In this document: positions 45,366-53,783 of the stretch, one piece after another | How positions within the stretch are numbered: the stretch's first letter is position 1 | Layout: each line of letters opens with the position of its first letter | Assembly (NCBI GenBank): GCA_015075365.1 | Contig: JABTUN010000003.1 | Location: forward strand, 665,060 to 729,059 | From: Verrucomicrobiaceae bacterium | GTDB lineage: Bacteria > Verrucomicrobiota > Verrucomicrobiia > Verrucomicrobiales > Verrucomicrobiaceae | Length of the DNA: 64,000 nucleotides | Direction of reading: 5' to 3' | Notes under the pieces: generated by a model | What the model was told of the DNA's origin: nothing | The model's database searches: none | Seen by the model: the letters and a program-made list of their open reading frames with translations, nothing else | Program-made: the position numbers and the translations under genes

Positions 45366-46813
45366 GAGCTGAGGGCGAGTTGAGGGTTGGCAGTCTTGGG
45401 CCGGTGGTCGGCGATCTTTTCCTCCTTGAGCAGGCGGCCGATGCCGAGGTGCTCGCGCATCTCGGGCACGGAGTGAAAATGCAGCTCGTTGGGAGTGATC
45501 TCGGTGGCCTCCTGGAAGCGGCGGGTGACGGCGAGTTCGAGATCGTCGTGGCTCATGCCGTCCTCGGCGGCGAGGTGGAGGTGGACTTCGTCCGTCTCCA
45601 ACGGGTCGTCATGACGTTTGCGCAGCTCGATCTGCCAGGCGGCGATGCCGCGCTGGTCGTCGAGCAGGTGCTCCAGCACGTTGAAGTTCACCAGCGTGCC
45701 CTTGAGCTTGTCCATGTGCAGCTCTTTGACCTCGCTGACGCGTGAGATCGGCCCCATGAGCCTCGGGCAGGCGCGGCCGCAGTTGGGGCAGGTTTCCCAG
45801 CGCAGGCCGCCTTCGGCGATGTCGCCGGTGCGGTAGCGCAGAACGACCGTGCCGCGCGAGTCGAGCGGTGTGAAAACGATTTCACCAGGGTGACCGTCGG
45901 GCACGACGTCGCCGGTGTTCGGGTCGATGAGCTCGACGAGACCCAGATCGGGGCTGAGGTGATAGCCAAAGGATTCGTGCGATTCGCCGACGCATTCGGG
46001 GAAGGCCATTTTCGCCTCGGTGAAGCCGTAGGTGGCCATCACATGCACGTCCGGGCTTCCCAAAGCGCCGGTAAGGTCGCGCAGGCGTGCGCGGAGGCCT
46101 TCGGCGACTTTTTCGCCGCCGAGAACGAGGCGTTTAAGGTTGGTCCAGCGTTTGCCGGTTTCGAGCGCCTCACGCAAGACGTGGTAGATGAAGGTGGGCA
46201 TGCCGATGAGGACATCGGGCTGGATTTTGTCGATGAGCTTGATGTTGCCGTCCGTGCCGAGCGTTTTGCCGCCGCCGGTGCTGAGCATGAAGGTGCCAAA
46301 GCCGAGGCCCGCGTGATGCGCCTGCCAGAAGCCGAGGTGCGGGGCATACGGGAAGAGGTTCATGTGCCGCCACTCGCGCTGCGAGGCTCCGGCGAGCATC
46401 AGGCGCGTGCCCGCGAGGTCGAGATTGGCCAGATCGTGCTTCGTGAGCAGGAATGGAACGGGATCAGCCGAGCGGCCGGTGGTGCTGGTGAGCAGGATGG
46501 GGCGGAATTCATGCTCCGCGTGCTCCTGAGCGGCCTTTTTGCCATGCAGCAGCGCATCAAGGATCATGGCTGGCTCCCGGCGCAGTTTCGCGGCATCGGG
46601 GACGAGCACAAAGTCCCGCGGGTTGGTCAGATCGCGCTTCGAGGTGAAGCGGACGTGATGCCAGTCGTCCCAGGAGCGGATGTCGCGGGCATCGAAGAAG
46701 CCGTGGTAGTGCTTTGAGAAGGGCAGGACGCGGCGGGCGAGGTAATCGCGGAGTCTGGAAAGCTGCCAGCGCTCCCAAACCTCACGCGGAGAGGTGTTCC
46801 AGTCGGGTTTCAT
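45362..46813 (-). CDS. PaaK-like adenylate-forming enzyme (acyl/aryl-CoA ligase family)
   Basis: A 483-residue enzyme of the phenylacetate-CoA ligase / coenzyme F390 synthetase branch. The P-loop reads TSTTGRSADPVPF, the adenine motif YGFTEAKM, and the ribose motif LRYRTGDIAEGG. A CPNCGRACPR motif matches the PaaK C-x-x-C-G-R type. It presumably activates a carboxylic acid as acyl-AMP and then as thioester. Its start lies inside the end of the patatin gene (32-base overlap), so the genes are cotranscribed. The acid is unknown; a fatty acid released by the lipase is inferred. Confidence 0.84.
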   Translation of the reverse strand: MKPDWNTSPREVWERWQLSRLRDYLARRVLPFSKHYHGFFDARDIRSWDDWHHVRFTSKRDLTNPRDFVLVPDAAKLRREPAMILDALLHGKKAAQEHAEHEFRPILLTSTTGRSADPVPFLLTKHDLANLDLAGTRLMLAGASQREWRHMNLFPYAPHLGFWQAHHAGLGFGTFMLSTGGGKTLGTDGNIKLIDKIQPDVLIGMPTFIYHVLREALETGKRWTNLKRLVLGGEKVAEGLRARLRDLTGALGSPDVHVMATYGFTEAKMAFPECVGESHESFGYHLSPDLGLVELIDPNTGDVVPDGHPGEIVFTPLDSRGTVVLRYRTGDIAEGGLRWETCPNCGRACPRLMGPISRVSEVKELHMDKLKGTLVNFNVLEHLLDDQRGIAAWQIELRKRHDDPLETDEVHLHLAAEDGMSHDDLELAVTRRFQEATEITPNELHFHSVPEMREHLGIGRLLKEEKIADHRPKTANPQLALSS

Positions 46814-47792
46814 GGCGTGCGAGGGGTGTGGTGGGTTGAAGAAGCTCACGGATGGCGGGGAGGGCCGCGGTGGCGGCATCACGCCCGGCCTGGAGGTAGT
46901 GGCCGAAGTTCTCGAAATCGTGCCAGTTGGAGGCGGTGAAGCGCGGATGGATCACGACATCCGCCGCAGCCTCCTCCTTGGTGATGAGGCGGAGCTGAGC
47001 GGCCATCAGGGCGCGGCGGAAGGTGTCGAGCACGTTGCCATGGGCGAGGAGGTTCACCTTCCGCCACAAGCGGAACAGAAGGCGGCTGGCGGCGCTTCGC
47101 GGCACCTGGCAGCGGTTGCCAAAGGTGGTGTCCTGGCCTTTCTCGAAGTCCTCCTGCCCCGGCATCACGTTCACGGCGATGACGTGATCAACACGGCAGT
47201 GCTCCCGCAGCAAGCGCACGGGCAGAGGCTCGGTGGCGCCGCCGTCGGCATAACGGCGGCCGTTCAGATGCACCGGGGCGCAGATGGCCGGGATGGCAGC
47301 GCTGGCGTGCACGGCATGGGAAACCTGTCCGGTGCTGAAAACATGGGGCGCGAGGCGGTCGAGATCGGTGGCGACAACGATGAGTTCGCGTTTCAGCTCG
47401 GCGAAGGTGCGCCGGCCAAGGTCACGCTCCAGATGCTGACGGATTTTTTCGCCGCGGATGAGGCCCTCGGAGGGCGGGACGATGAAATCGAGCAGGCTCT
47501 TGAAGGTGGCGCGGTCCTTGATCTCGCGGGCGCGCCCCTCAAGCGCCTTCCCATCGAGCCCGGCGGCCCACAGCGCGCCGACATAGGCGCCCATGCTGCA
47601 ACCAGCCACGGCGGCGATGGGAATGCTATTTTCCTCCAGCACCTGGATCACGCCCGCATGCGCCAGACCACGCGATCCGCCGCTGCTGAGCACGAGGCCG
47701 AGGCGCGACGAGTTTTCTCCTCCTGAGCCGTGCTTGTGGCTTTCCTCAGCACGGCTCCATCCCCGGACAGGAAAATGGAGGGCGGCAGTCAT
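46782..47792 (-). CDS. Patatin-like phospholipase
   Basis: A 336-residue lipid acyl hydrolase. The oxyanion loop is SSGGSRGLAHAG, the nucleophile S66 is in GCSMG and the catalytic aspartate D183 in YADGGATEPLP, giving the Ser-Asp dyad. No signal peptide is seen, so it probably acts on the inner membrane from the cytosol. It leads the operon with the adenylate-forming enzyme and thiolase and is divergent from the desaturase. The start at 47792 is chosen because the upstream codons are Gly/Gln-rich and look non-coding. Confidence 0.9.
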   Translation of the reverse strand: MTAALHFPVRGWSRAEESHKHGSGGENSSRLGLVLSSGGSRGLAHAGVIQVLEENSIPIAAVAGCSMGAYVGALWAAGLDGKALEGRAREIKDRATFKSLLDFIVPPSEGLIRGEKIRQHLERDLGRRTFAELKRELIVVATDLDRLAPHVFSTGQVSHAVHASAAIPAICAPVHLNGRRYADGGATEPLPVRLLREHCRVDHVIAVNVMPGQEDFEKGQDTTFGNRCQVPRSAASRLLFRLWRKVNLLAHGNVLDTFRRALMAAQLRLITKEEAAADVVIHPRFTASNWHDFENFGHYLQAGRDAATAALPAIRELLQPTTPLARHETRLEHLSA

Positions 47793-48029
47793 GGCCTGTG
47801 GTGGTTGTTGGCGGGTTTGACCACCGCCCCCTGCCAAAGATTCAATTTTCAGGCCGGTTTGCGGTCGATTTTTGGCCTGGGGGCGGGGAGCGCGGGGTTC
47901 CGCCCACTGCCAATGAAACGACGTTCAATGATAGAAGATGACAAACCTGGCCGAAGTATCACAAGATGCAGCCTCAACTCCGCAACCGGAGAGGAGCACA
48001 TCATTCCAAGCCGAGCCAAGCCAATCAAG

Positions 48030-49067
48030 ATGACCCAGACCAGCCCCGACCAGCACGTCACGACAAGAAAAACCAAGCGCGACACCAACACATGGAAAGC
48101 AATCGTCCAGCGATACCAGCAGCCCTCCGTCGGCCGTGCGGTCTGGCAACTCGTGGACACGCTGGTGCCTTACGCGGTGGTCTGGTACCTGATGTATCTG
48201 AGCCTTTCGTGGTCCCTGTGGATCACCGCCGCGCTGGCGGTCCTGGCGGGCCTGCTGGTGGTGCGTCTTTTCATCATTTTCCATGACTGCTGCCACGGTT
48301 CCTTTTTTAAATCGAGCATGGCCAACAACGTCGTGGGTTTCATCACCGGCATGCTGACGCTGACGCCTTTTCATCACTGGCGCTGGGAGCACAACATCCA
48401 CCATGCCAGCTCCGGGTCGCTCGACCGCCGCGGTGTGGGGGACATCTGGACGATGACGGTGAGGGAGTATCTGGAGGCATCCCGGTGGAAACGATTCACC
48501 TACCGCATCGTGCGCAATCCGCTCGTGCTCTTCGGCATTGCCCCGGTGTATCTGTTTGTCGTCTGGCAGCGCTTTTCGATGCCGAAGGCCAGCTCCCGCG
48601 AGCGCTGGTCCGTGCGCTGGATGAACGTGGCCGTGCTCCTCCAGGCGGCGCTTTTGAGCTATTTCTTTGGCATCTGGACCTATGTGCTCCTCCACCTCGC
48701 GGTCGTCTTTGTGGCGGGCGGCGTGGGCGTGTGGATGTTTTATGTGCAGCACCAGTTCGAGGATGTGTATTGGGAGCGTGATGGTGACTGGGACTACACC
48801 GAGGCGGCGCTCAAAGGCAGCTCCTACTACAAGCTGCCGCGCATCCTGCAGTGGTTCTCCGGTAACATCGGCTTTCATCACATCCACCACCTCAGCCCGC
48901 GCATCCCGAACTACCATCTGGAGCGCTGCCACAACGCGAATCCGATTTTCCAGGAAGTACGACCCATCACGCTGCTCGAAAGCCTGAAACTGATCAATCT
49001 GCGCCTGTGGGATGAGGACTCCCGCAAACTCGTTGGCTGGGAGGCCCTGGCCGCGGCGAGGGCGTGA
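48030..49067 (+). CDS. Membrane fatty-acid desaturase
   Basis: A 345-residue di-iron desaturase with the three histidine boxes: H85-D-C-C-H, H121-N-I-H-H and FHHIHHLSP. About four membrane helices surround them. It inserts a double bond into lipid acyl chains (delta-12/omega-3-like family; positional specificity not determinable). The ATG at 48030 is preferred because sequence from 47913 to 48030 does not look like protein. The 237-base divergent gap towards the patatin operon holds both promoters; no clear operator was found. Confidence 0.88.
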   Translation: MTQTSPDQHVTTRKTKRDTNTWKAIVQRYQQPSVGRAVWQLVDTLVPYAVVWYLMYLSLSWSLWITAALAVLAGLLVVRLFIIFHDCCHGSFFKSSMANNVVGFITGMLTLTPFHHWRWEHNIHHASSGSLDRRGVGDIWTMTVREYLEASRWKRFTYRIVRNPLVLFGIAPVYLFVVWQRFSMPKASSRERWSVRWMNVAVLLQAALLSYFFGIWTYVLLHLAVVFVAGGVGVWMFYVQHQFEDVYWERDGDWDYTEAALKGSSYYKLPRILQWFSGNIGFHHIHHLSPRIPNYHLERCHNANPIFQEVRPITLLESLKLINLRLWDEDSRKLVGWEALAAARA

Positions 49068-49082
49068 GGCTGTAGGCCGTGT

Positions 49083-50018
49083 TCAGGCCACCCCGGCCCC
49101 AGGACGCAGCCAGTAGAGCACGCTCATGCGCACCGCGATGCCGTTTTGCACCTGGTCGTTGATGAGGCAGCGCTCGTAATTCATGCCTGCATCTGTGATC
49201 TCGACACCGCGGTTCACGGGGCCGGGATGCATGACATGCAGGCCGCGCTCGCGGATGAGTTCGACGCGCTCGTTGGTGAGACCGTAGTGCTTGTGATACT
49301 CGGCGGCGCTGGGGAAGAATGGCTCGTCGAGGCGCTCGCTCTGCACGCGGAGGAGGTAGATGACATCCGGCTTCCAATCGAGGGCGTCACGCCAGTTTCC
49401 GAATTGCGGAATCTCCGCGGGCACCTCCCGCGGCATCATGGAGCCGGGCGCCAGATAGGCCACCTGCATGCCGAGCCGGCGGAAGATGAGACTGGTGCTG
49501 CGGGCCACGCGGGAGTGCTGGATGTCCCCGACGATGAGGGCGCGGCAGCCGCGGAGGTCCTTGTAGATTTCCTGGAGAGTAAAGGCATCAAGTAGCGCCT
49601 GCGTGGGATGCGCGTGCCATCCATCCCCGGCATTGATGACGCTGGCCCGGGTATTCTTGGCGATGAGGCTGGGAATGCCTGCCTGCTTGTGGCGCACGAC
49701 GATGTAGTCCACGCGCATGGCCTCGAGCGTCTCCACGGTGTCGAGCACGCTCTCGCCCTTCACGACGCTGCTGGATTCGATATCGAAGTGCGTCACGTCC
49801 GCCGAGAGGCGGCTGGCGGCGACTTCAAAGCTGGACCGTGTGCGGGTGGAGGGCTCGTAAAAAAGCGTGAGCACAGTCTGGCCGCGCAGCGGCGGCACCT
49901 TCTTCACGCTGCGCTTGAAGAGATCCTTGAAAGACACCGCGTTCTCCAGGACGAACTTGATCTCGTCATCCGTGAGGGAGGCGATGTCGAGGAGGTCTTT
50001 GCGGGGCGTGAGGGTCAT
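49083..50018 (-). CDS. pyrB: Aspartate carbamoyltransferase catalytic subunit
   Basis: A 311-residue enzyme of pyrimidine synthesis. The carbamoyl-phosphate site is FYEPSTRTRSSFE; then GDGWHAHPTQALLDAFT, GDIQHSRVARS and MHPGPVNRGVEI. It lies directly after pyrR with a four-base ATGA overlap. No regulatory subunit gene (pyrI) is adjacent. It converges on the desaturase with a 15-base gap. Confidence 0.96.
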   Translation of the reverse strand: MTLTPRKDLLDIASLTDDEIKFVLENAVSFKDLFKRSVKKVPPLRGQTVLTLFYEPSTRTRSSFEVAASRLSADVTHFDIESSSVVKGESVLDTVETLEAMRVDYIVVRHKQAGIPSLIAKNTRASVINAGDGWHAHPTQALLDAFTLQEIYKDLRGCRALIVGDIQHSRVARSTSLIFRRLGMQVAYLAPGSMMPREVPAEIPQFGNWRDALDWKPDVIYLLRVQSERLDEPFFPSAAEYHKHYGLTNERVELIRERGLHVMHPGPVNRGVEITDAGMNYERCLINDQVQNGIAVRMSVLYWLRPGAGVA

Positions 50019-50569
50019 CGGCTGGGAGGCTGGGTTTCGATGGTGCAGGCGTCGCCGCTTTCATCGACTTCTTCAAAGCGTACCGCCACACGTTCACCGG
50101 GCTGGAGCGTGACTTTCAGCGCGGCGAAATCCGGCTGCACGGGCAGCTCGCGGCCCGCGCGGTCCACCAGAGCGGCCAGTTGCACGCGGCGGGGACGGCC
50201 AAACTGGTGGAGCTCGTCGAGCGCCGCGCGCACGCTGCGGCCGGTGAAGACGACCTCGTCACACAGCACCACGTCGAGCCCGTCGAGGTCAAAGGAGATG
50301 TCGCTGCCCTCCAGCTTGGGCAGCATCGTGAAGGTGTTCAGGTCGTCGCGGTATTGCGTGATGTCGATGGTGCCCACATGCACCTTGGGGCCGCCCAGCC
50401 TGCCCAGCTCCTGCGCGATGCGCAGCGCCAGCGGCACGCCACGGGTGTAAATGCCCACCAGCGCGATCTCCGCCGCGTCGCGGTGCGCCTCATGGATGCT
50501 CTTCGCCAAACCCCGGATGCCCTCGGCCATCTGGGCTTTCGTGAGCAGGGTGCGGGGTGTTTCAGGCAT
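50015..50569 (-). CDS. pyrR: PyrR bifunctional pyrimidine regulator / uracil phosphoribosyltransferase
   Basis: A 184-residue phosphoribosyltransferase-fold protein. The PRPP loop reads VVLCDEVVFTGRSVRAALD (D-E replaces the usual D-D pair), and GIYTRGVPLALRIAQEL is the family start. PyrR binds pyr mRNA to cause attenuation in many bacteria and can also form UMP from uracil. The short 52-base leader before pyrR shows no obvious terminator/antiterminator, so the RNA target, if any, is not here. Coupled to pyrB. Confidence 0.93.
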   Translation of the reverse strand: MPETPRTLLTKAQMAEGIRGLAKSIHEAHRDAAEIALVGIYTRGVPLALRIAQELGRLGGPKVHVGTIDITQYRDDLNTFTMLPKLEGSDISFDLDGLDVVLCDEVVFTGRSVRAALDELHQFGRPRRVQLAALVDRAGRELPVQPDFAALKVTLQPGERVAVRFEEVDESGDACTIETQPPSR

Positions 50570-50621
50570 GGCGGGGAACGTGCGCGGATCGTGCGGCGGA
50601 TCGCTGGAAAGTCAAATCAGG

Positions 50622-52082
50622 CTACAGCTTCTTGAACAGGCCCTTGAGCAGGTTGCCGACGTTTTCGTCCTTGAGCAGCTCCTTGACGCCGCTGCCCCGG
50701 AAGAGCTTCTCGATCTTGCCGATCAGCTCGTGCTGCACATCCGGTTTGGACAGCGATCCGGTCAGCACGAGGTCCATGTAGGGGTTGCCGCGTTCGTCGG
50801 AGATCAACGAGATGATGCCGCGGGTCACGACATCCCCCAGGCCCTTGGCGGCGATACCCTGGATCAGCGGCTCCCGGATGGCAGGGCCAAACACCACGCG
50901 CAGCGGCATATATTGGGCGTCTTTCGCCGTGTTGATCCAGGCGTCTTGTTTGACGGTGAACTCGAAGTCCGGCATGGCAATGCGCGCGGGCGTCTTGAAG
51001 AACAGGGCCTCGCGATCGTAAAACACGTTCGCCACCGCGTCCTCGACGAGCTGGCCGCCGAGGCGCACGCCGCTGAGGTCGATGCCGTTCTCCTTCAGCT
51101 TGTCCAGCTTGTCGCCCGCGGCATCGCCGAGGGTCATGTGGCCGCCGATGACGGAGCCGCGGTCAAAAACGATCGCCAGGGTGGCCTCCGGCTTCCAAAG
51201 CTGCGAGGCGGGCTCCAGTGGCACCACCTTGCCCTCGCCGCGGATGGTGACATCCGCGAACTGCACCGGCTGCATGCGCCCGGCCACCTCCGCCTGGCCT
51301 TTTACGGTCACGCGTGTCTTCAGCGTGGCATGGATGCGGTTGTGCTGGGCGAGATTGTCCGGATCGACGTCGATTTCCGTGAGGTGCAGGTCGAGATCAC
51401 GGATGTCCGCCTGGATCCTGGAGGCCACGGCGTTGTTGGTGATGTGGAAATTCGCCTGCTCCAGACTGATTTCCTTCAGCGGAATGCGCTCCGGCCTGCG
51501 CGGTGCCGCCTGCACCGCCACGGGAGCGGGCTCCGCGGTTGTGGAGCCCGGCGGAGGCGGGATTTCATAGGTGCGTTGGGCACCGGCCGGGGCTTCCTCC
51601 ACCGGGATGGCCTGGGGCGTCCCACCGGCGGTGGCGATGGCTCCGGCCGGCATCGGCGGCATGAAGAGCTTCTCCAGAGAGCTGCCCGTGGCTGGATCGA
51701 GCGTCTCCCACACCTCCACGCCGACAAAGCGGATCAGATTGGGCGTGATGCGGCGCTGCAGGATGTCATCACTCAGCAGCTCGGCGTAAGCCATGTCCAC
51801 GCGGACGGCCACATTCGTCATAGGGGGGCGTCCGGCCAGCGGCTTGCCCGCGTGCTCGTCCCGCGGGCCGATCTGGATGCCGTTGAGCCGCAGTGTGGGC
51901 GGCCAGGAGAACAGCGTGAGGCTGGAGGAGTCCAGGTGTGCGCGGCAGTTCATCCGTTCCTCGGTCACTTTGACCAGGTAATCGGGGCTGACATAGCTTT
52001 GCAGCCACATCGCCAGCACAAACGGTGCTGCCAGAGCCAGCAGGATCAGGACGGCGGCGATGCGGAGGAGCATTTTCATCAT
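50622..52082 (-). CDS. AsmA-like / DUF748-type membrane-anchored protein
   Basis: A 486-residue protein with an N-terminal membrane anchor (LLRIAAVLILLALAAPFVLAMW) and a long beta-rich part. Typical AsmA/DUF748 pattern: SLTLFSWPPTLRLNGIQIG, IPLKEISLEQANFHITNN, and at the end DLVLTGSLSKPDVQHELIGKIEKLFRG. A Pro/Ala-rich linker (about 165-215) is inserted in the middle. Such proteins are thought to bridge membranes or move lipids. It lies upstream of pyrR on the same strand; a functional link is unlikely. ATG 52079 is an alternative start. Confidence 0.66.
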   Translation of the reverse strand: MMKMLLRIAAVLILLALAAPFVLAMWLQSYVSPDYLVKVTEERMNCRAHLDSSSLTLFSWPPTLRLNGIQIGPRDEHAGKPLAGRPPMTNVAVRVDMAYAELLSDDILQRRITPNLIRFVGVEVWETLDPATGSSLEKLFMPPMPAGAIATAGGTPQAIPVEEAPAGAQRTYEIPPPPGSTTAEPAPVAVQAAPRRPERIPLKEISLEQANFHITNNAVASRIQADIRDLDLHLTEIDVDPDNLAQHNRIHATLKTRVTVKGQAEVAGRMQPVQFADVTIRGEGKVVPLEPASQLWKPEATLAIVFDRGSVIGGHMTLGDAAGDKLDKLKENGIDLSGVRLGGQLVEDAVANVFYDREALFFKTPARIAMPDFEFTVKQDAWINTAKDAQYMPLRVVFGPAIREPLIQGIAAKGLGDVVTRGIISLISDERGNPYMDLVLTGSLSKPDVQHELIGKIEKLFRGSGVKELLKDENVGNLLKGLFKKL

Positions 52083-52169
52083 GCGGACAGACTGTGGTGG
52101 GAGCGTGGCGGATTGCAAGGCATGGCGCGGGTTGCATTCGGCGCGGGACCGGGCCATGAGAGTCGGCTC

Positions 52170-53339
52170 ATGTCCTCCCTCATCGTCCAACCACGCGCCC
52201 GCTTCTTCCACGGTCATGTCTGGGTCTATGGCACGGAAATCCAGAAGCGCCTCGGCGATCCACAGCCAGGTGATGTGGTCCGTCTCCAGGATGTGCGAGG
52301 AAAGCCGCTCGGATCGGCCATCTACAACCCGAAATCGCAGATCTCCGCCCGTCTTTTCTCCTACCGCCGCCAGGACCTCGATCTCGATTTCCTCACCCGT
52401 CGCATCGAGCGGGCCATCAAGGTCCGTGAGGCCGCTGGCGTCGATCTGAGCCTCTGCCGCCTCGTGTGGAGCGAGAGCGACGGCCTGCCCGGGGTGGTGG
52501 TGGACCGCTATGGCGACTTTCTCGTGCTGCAAACGCTCACACTGGGCATGGCGCGGCGGCAGGACCTTATCGTGCAGGCACTGAACGATGTGCTGAGGCC
52601 GCGCGGCATCGTGCAGCGCAATGAAGGCGCGGTCCGGCTGGCGGAAGGGCTGGACCAGGTCAAAGGCGTGATCAGCGGCGATACGCCGGAGCCCTTTGTC
52701 GTGCGCCATGGCGGCAGCGCCTTCCACGCCGACCTCATCGAGGGGCAGAAGACAGGCCTCTACCTCGACCAGCTCGATAATTACCAGCATGTCGCCCGGA
52801 TGGCGAGCGGTCGGCGCGTGCTCGACTGCTTTTGCAACCAGGGAGGCTTTGCCCAGGCGGCGGCGCTCGCGGGCGCCAGTGAGGTGACCGCCGTGGACAT
52901 CAGTGAGAGTGCCATCGACACCGCCCGCAAGAACGCTGGCATCTCCGATGCGCGGATCGAGTTTGTCGCGGAAAACTGCTTCGACTTCCTCAAGCGCCAG
53001 GAGGCGGCGGACGCACGCTACGACCTCATCGTGCTGGACCCTCCCTCCTTCACCAAATCGAAGAGCACCGTGAGGGACGCGCTGCGCGGCTACAAGGAGA
53101 TCCACCTGCGCGCCATGAAGATGCTGGAACCCGGCGGCATCTTTGCCACCTTCACCTGCTCCCATCATGTGAGCGCGGGTGAGTTTCACAGCAGCATCAC
53201 GGACGCCGCCGTGGACGCCAAAAAGGTGCTGCGCCGCGTCACCACCTTCACCCAGCGCCCGGATCATCCCATCCTGGCCACGATTCCCGAGACGGAGTAT
53301 CTCCGTGGCTACGCCTACGAGGTCGTCGCCTCTTGGTGA
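52170..53339 (+). CDS. rlmI: 23S rRNA m5C methyltransferase RlmI-like, PUA domain plus SAM domain
   Basis: A 389-residue protein. The N-terminal PUA-like domain (about 1-75, VWVYGTEIQKRLGDPQPGDVVRLQD) is followed by a Rossmann methyltransferase. SAM motif I is VLDCFCNQGGFAQAAALAGA, motif IV is VLDPPSFTKSK, and a C-terminal TCSHHVS carries the catalytic-region cysteine typical of RlmI-like enzymes. In E. coli RlmI modifies C1962 of 23S rRNA. Convergent with the YjbQ gene with no gap. Confidence 0.88.
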   Translation: MSSLIVQPRARFFHGHVWVYGTEIQKRLGDPQPGDVVRLQDVRGKPLGSAIYNPKSQISARLFSYRRQDLDLDFLTRRIERAIKVREAAGVDLSLCRLVWSESDGLPGVVVDRYGDFLVLQTLTLGMARRQDLIVQALNDVLRPRGIVQRNEGAVRLAEGLDQVKGVISGDTPEPFVVRHGGSAFHADLIEGQKTGLYLDQLDNYQHVARMASGRRVLDCFCNQGGFAQAAALAGASEVTAVDISESAIDTARKNAGISDARIEFVAENCFDFLKRQEAADARYDLIVLDPPSFTKSKSTVRDALRGYKEIHLRAMKMLEPGGIFATFTCSHHVSAGEFHSSITDAAVDAKKVLRRVTTFTQRPDHPILATIPETEYLRGYAYEVVASW

Positions 53340-53762
53340 TTAGAGTTCCCCGACCACGCTGACCACGATGCTGCGTGAGTGCGGCGCGCGGCGGTGCTCG
53401 AAGAGGAAAATGCCCTGCCACGTGCCCAGCGTCAGGCGGCCGTTCATCACCGGGATCACCTCAGAAGTGCGGGTGAGCGCCATGCGCAGATGGCTGGGCA
53501 TGTCGTCGGTGCCTTCATGCGTGTGGACAAACCAGGGCGTGTCCTCCGGCACGAGCCGGTCGAAAAAGGCGTGCAGGTCCGTGCGGGCGGACGGGTCGGC
53601 GTTTTCAAAGATCACCAGGCTGGCGCTGGTGTGCCGCACCAGGATCGTCGCCGTGCCCGTGCGGATGCCGCTGGCGCGCACAATCTCCTGACAGCGCTCC
53701 GTGATCTCGTAGGTGCCCTTTCCGTGGGTGCTGATGGAGAACTGTTCGGCGTGGGCGGGCAT
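53340..53762 (-). CDS. YjbQ family protein (UPF0047)
   Basis: A 140-residue protein that fits YjbQ end to end: RTGTATILVRHTSASLVIFENADP, then VHTHEGTDDMPSHLRMAL and LGTWQGIFLFEHR. The clustered histidines form a metal or substrate site. Some members have weak thiamine-phosphate synthase activity, but the true role is unclear. Its last base is next to the stop of the rlmI gene. Confidence 0.9.
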   Translation of the reverse strand: MPAHAEQFSISTHGKGTYEITERCQEIVRASGIRTGTATILVRHTSASLVIFENADPSARTDLHAFFDRLVPEDTPWFVHTHEGTDDMPSHLRMALTRTSEVIPVMNGRLTLGTWQGIFLFEHRRAPHSRSIVVSVVGEL

Positions 53763-53783
53763 GGCAGAAAGGCGGGCATGTCC

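Noticed and set aside
47793..48029. An N-terminal extension of the desaturase from ATG 47913
   Set aside because: The extra residues look non-conserved and the first helix and histidine boxes fit a start at 48030.
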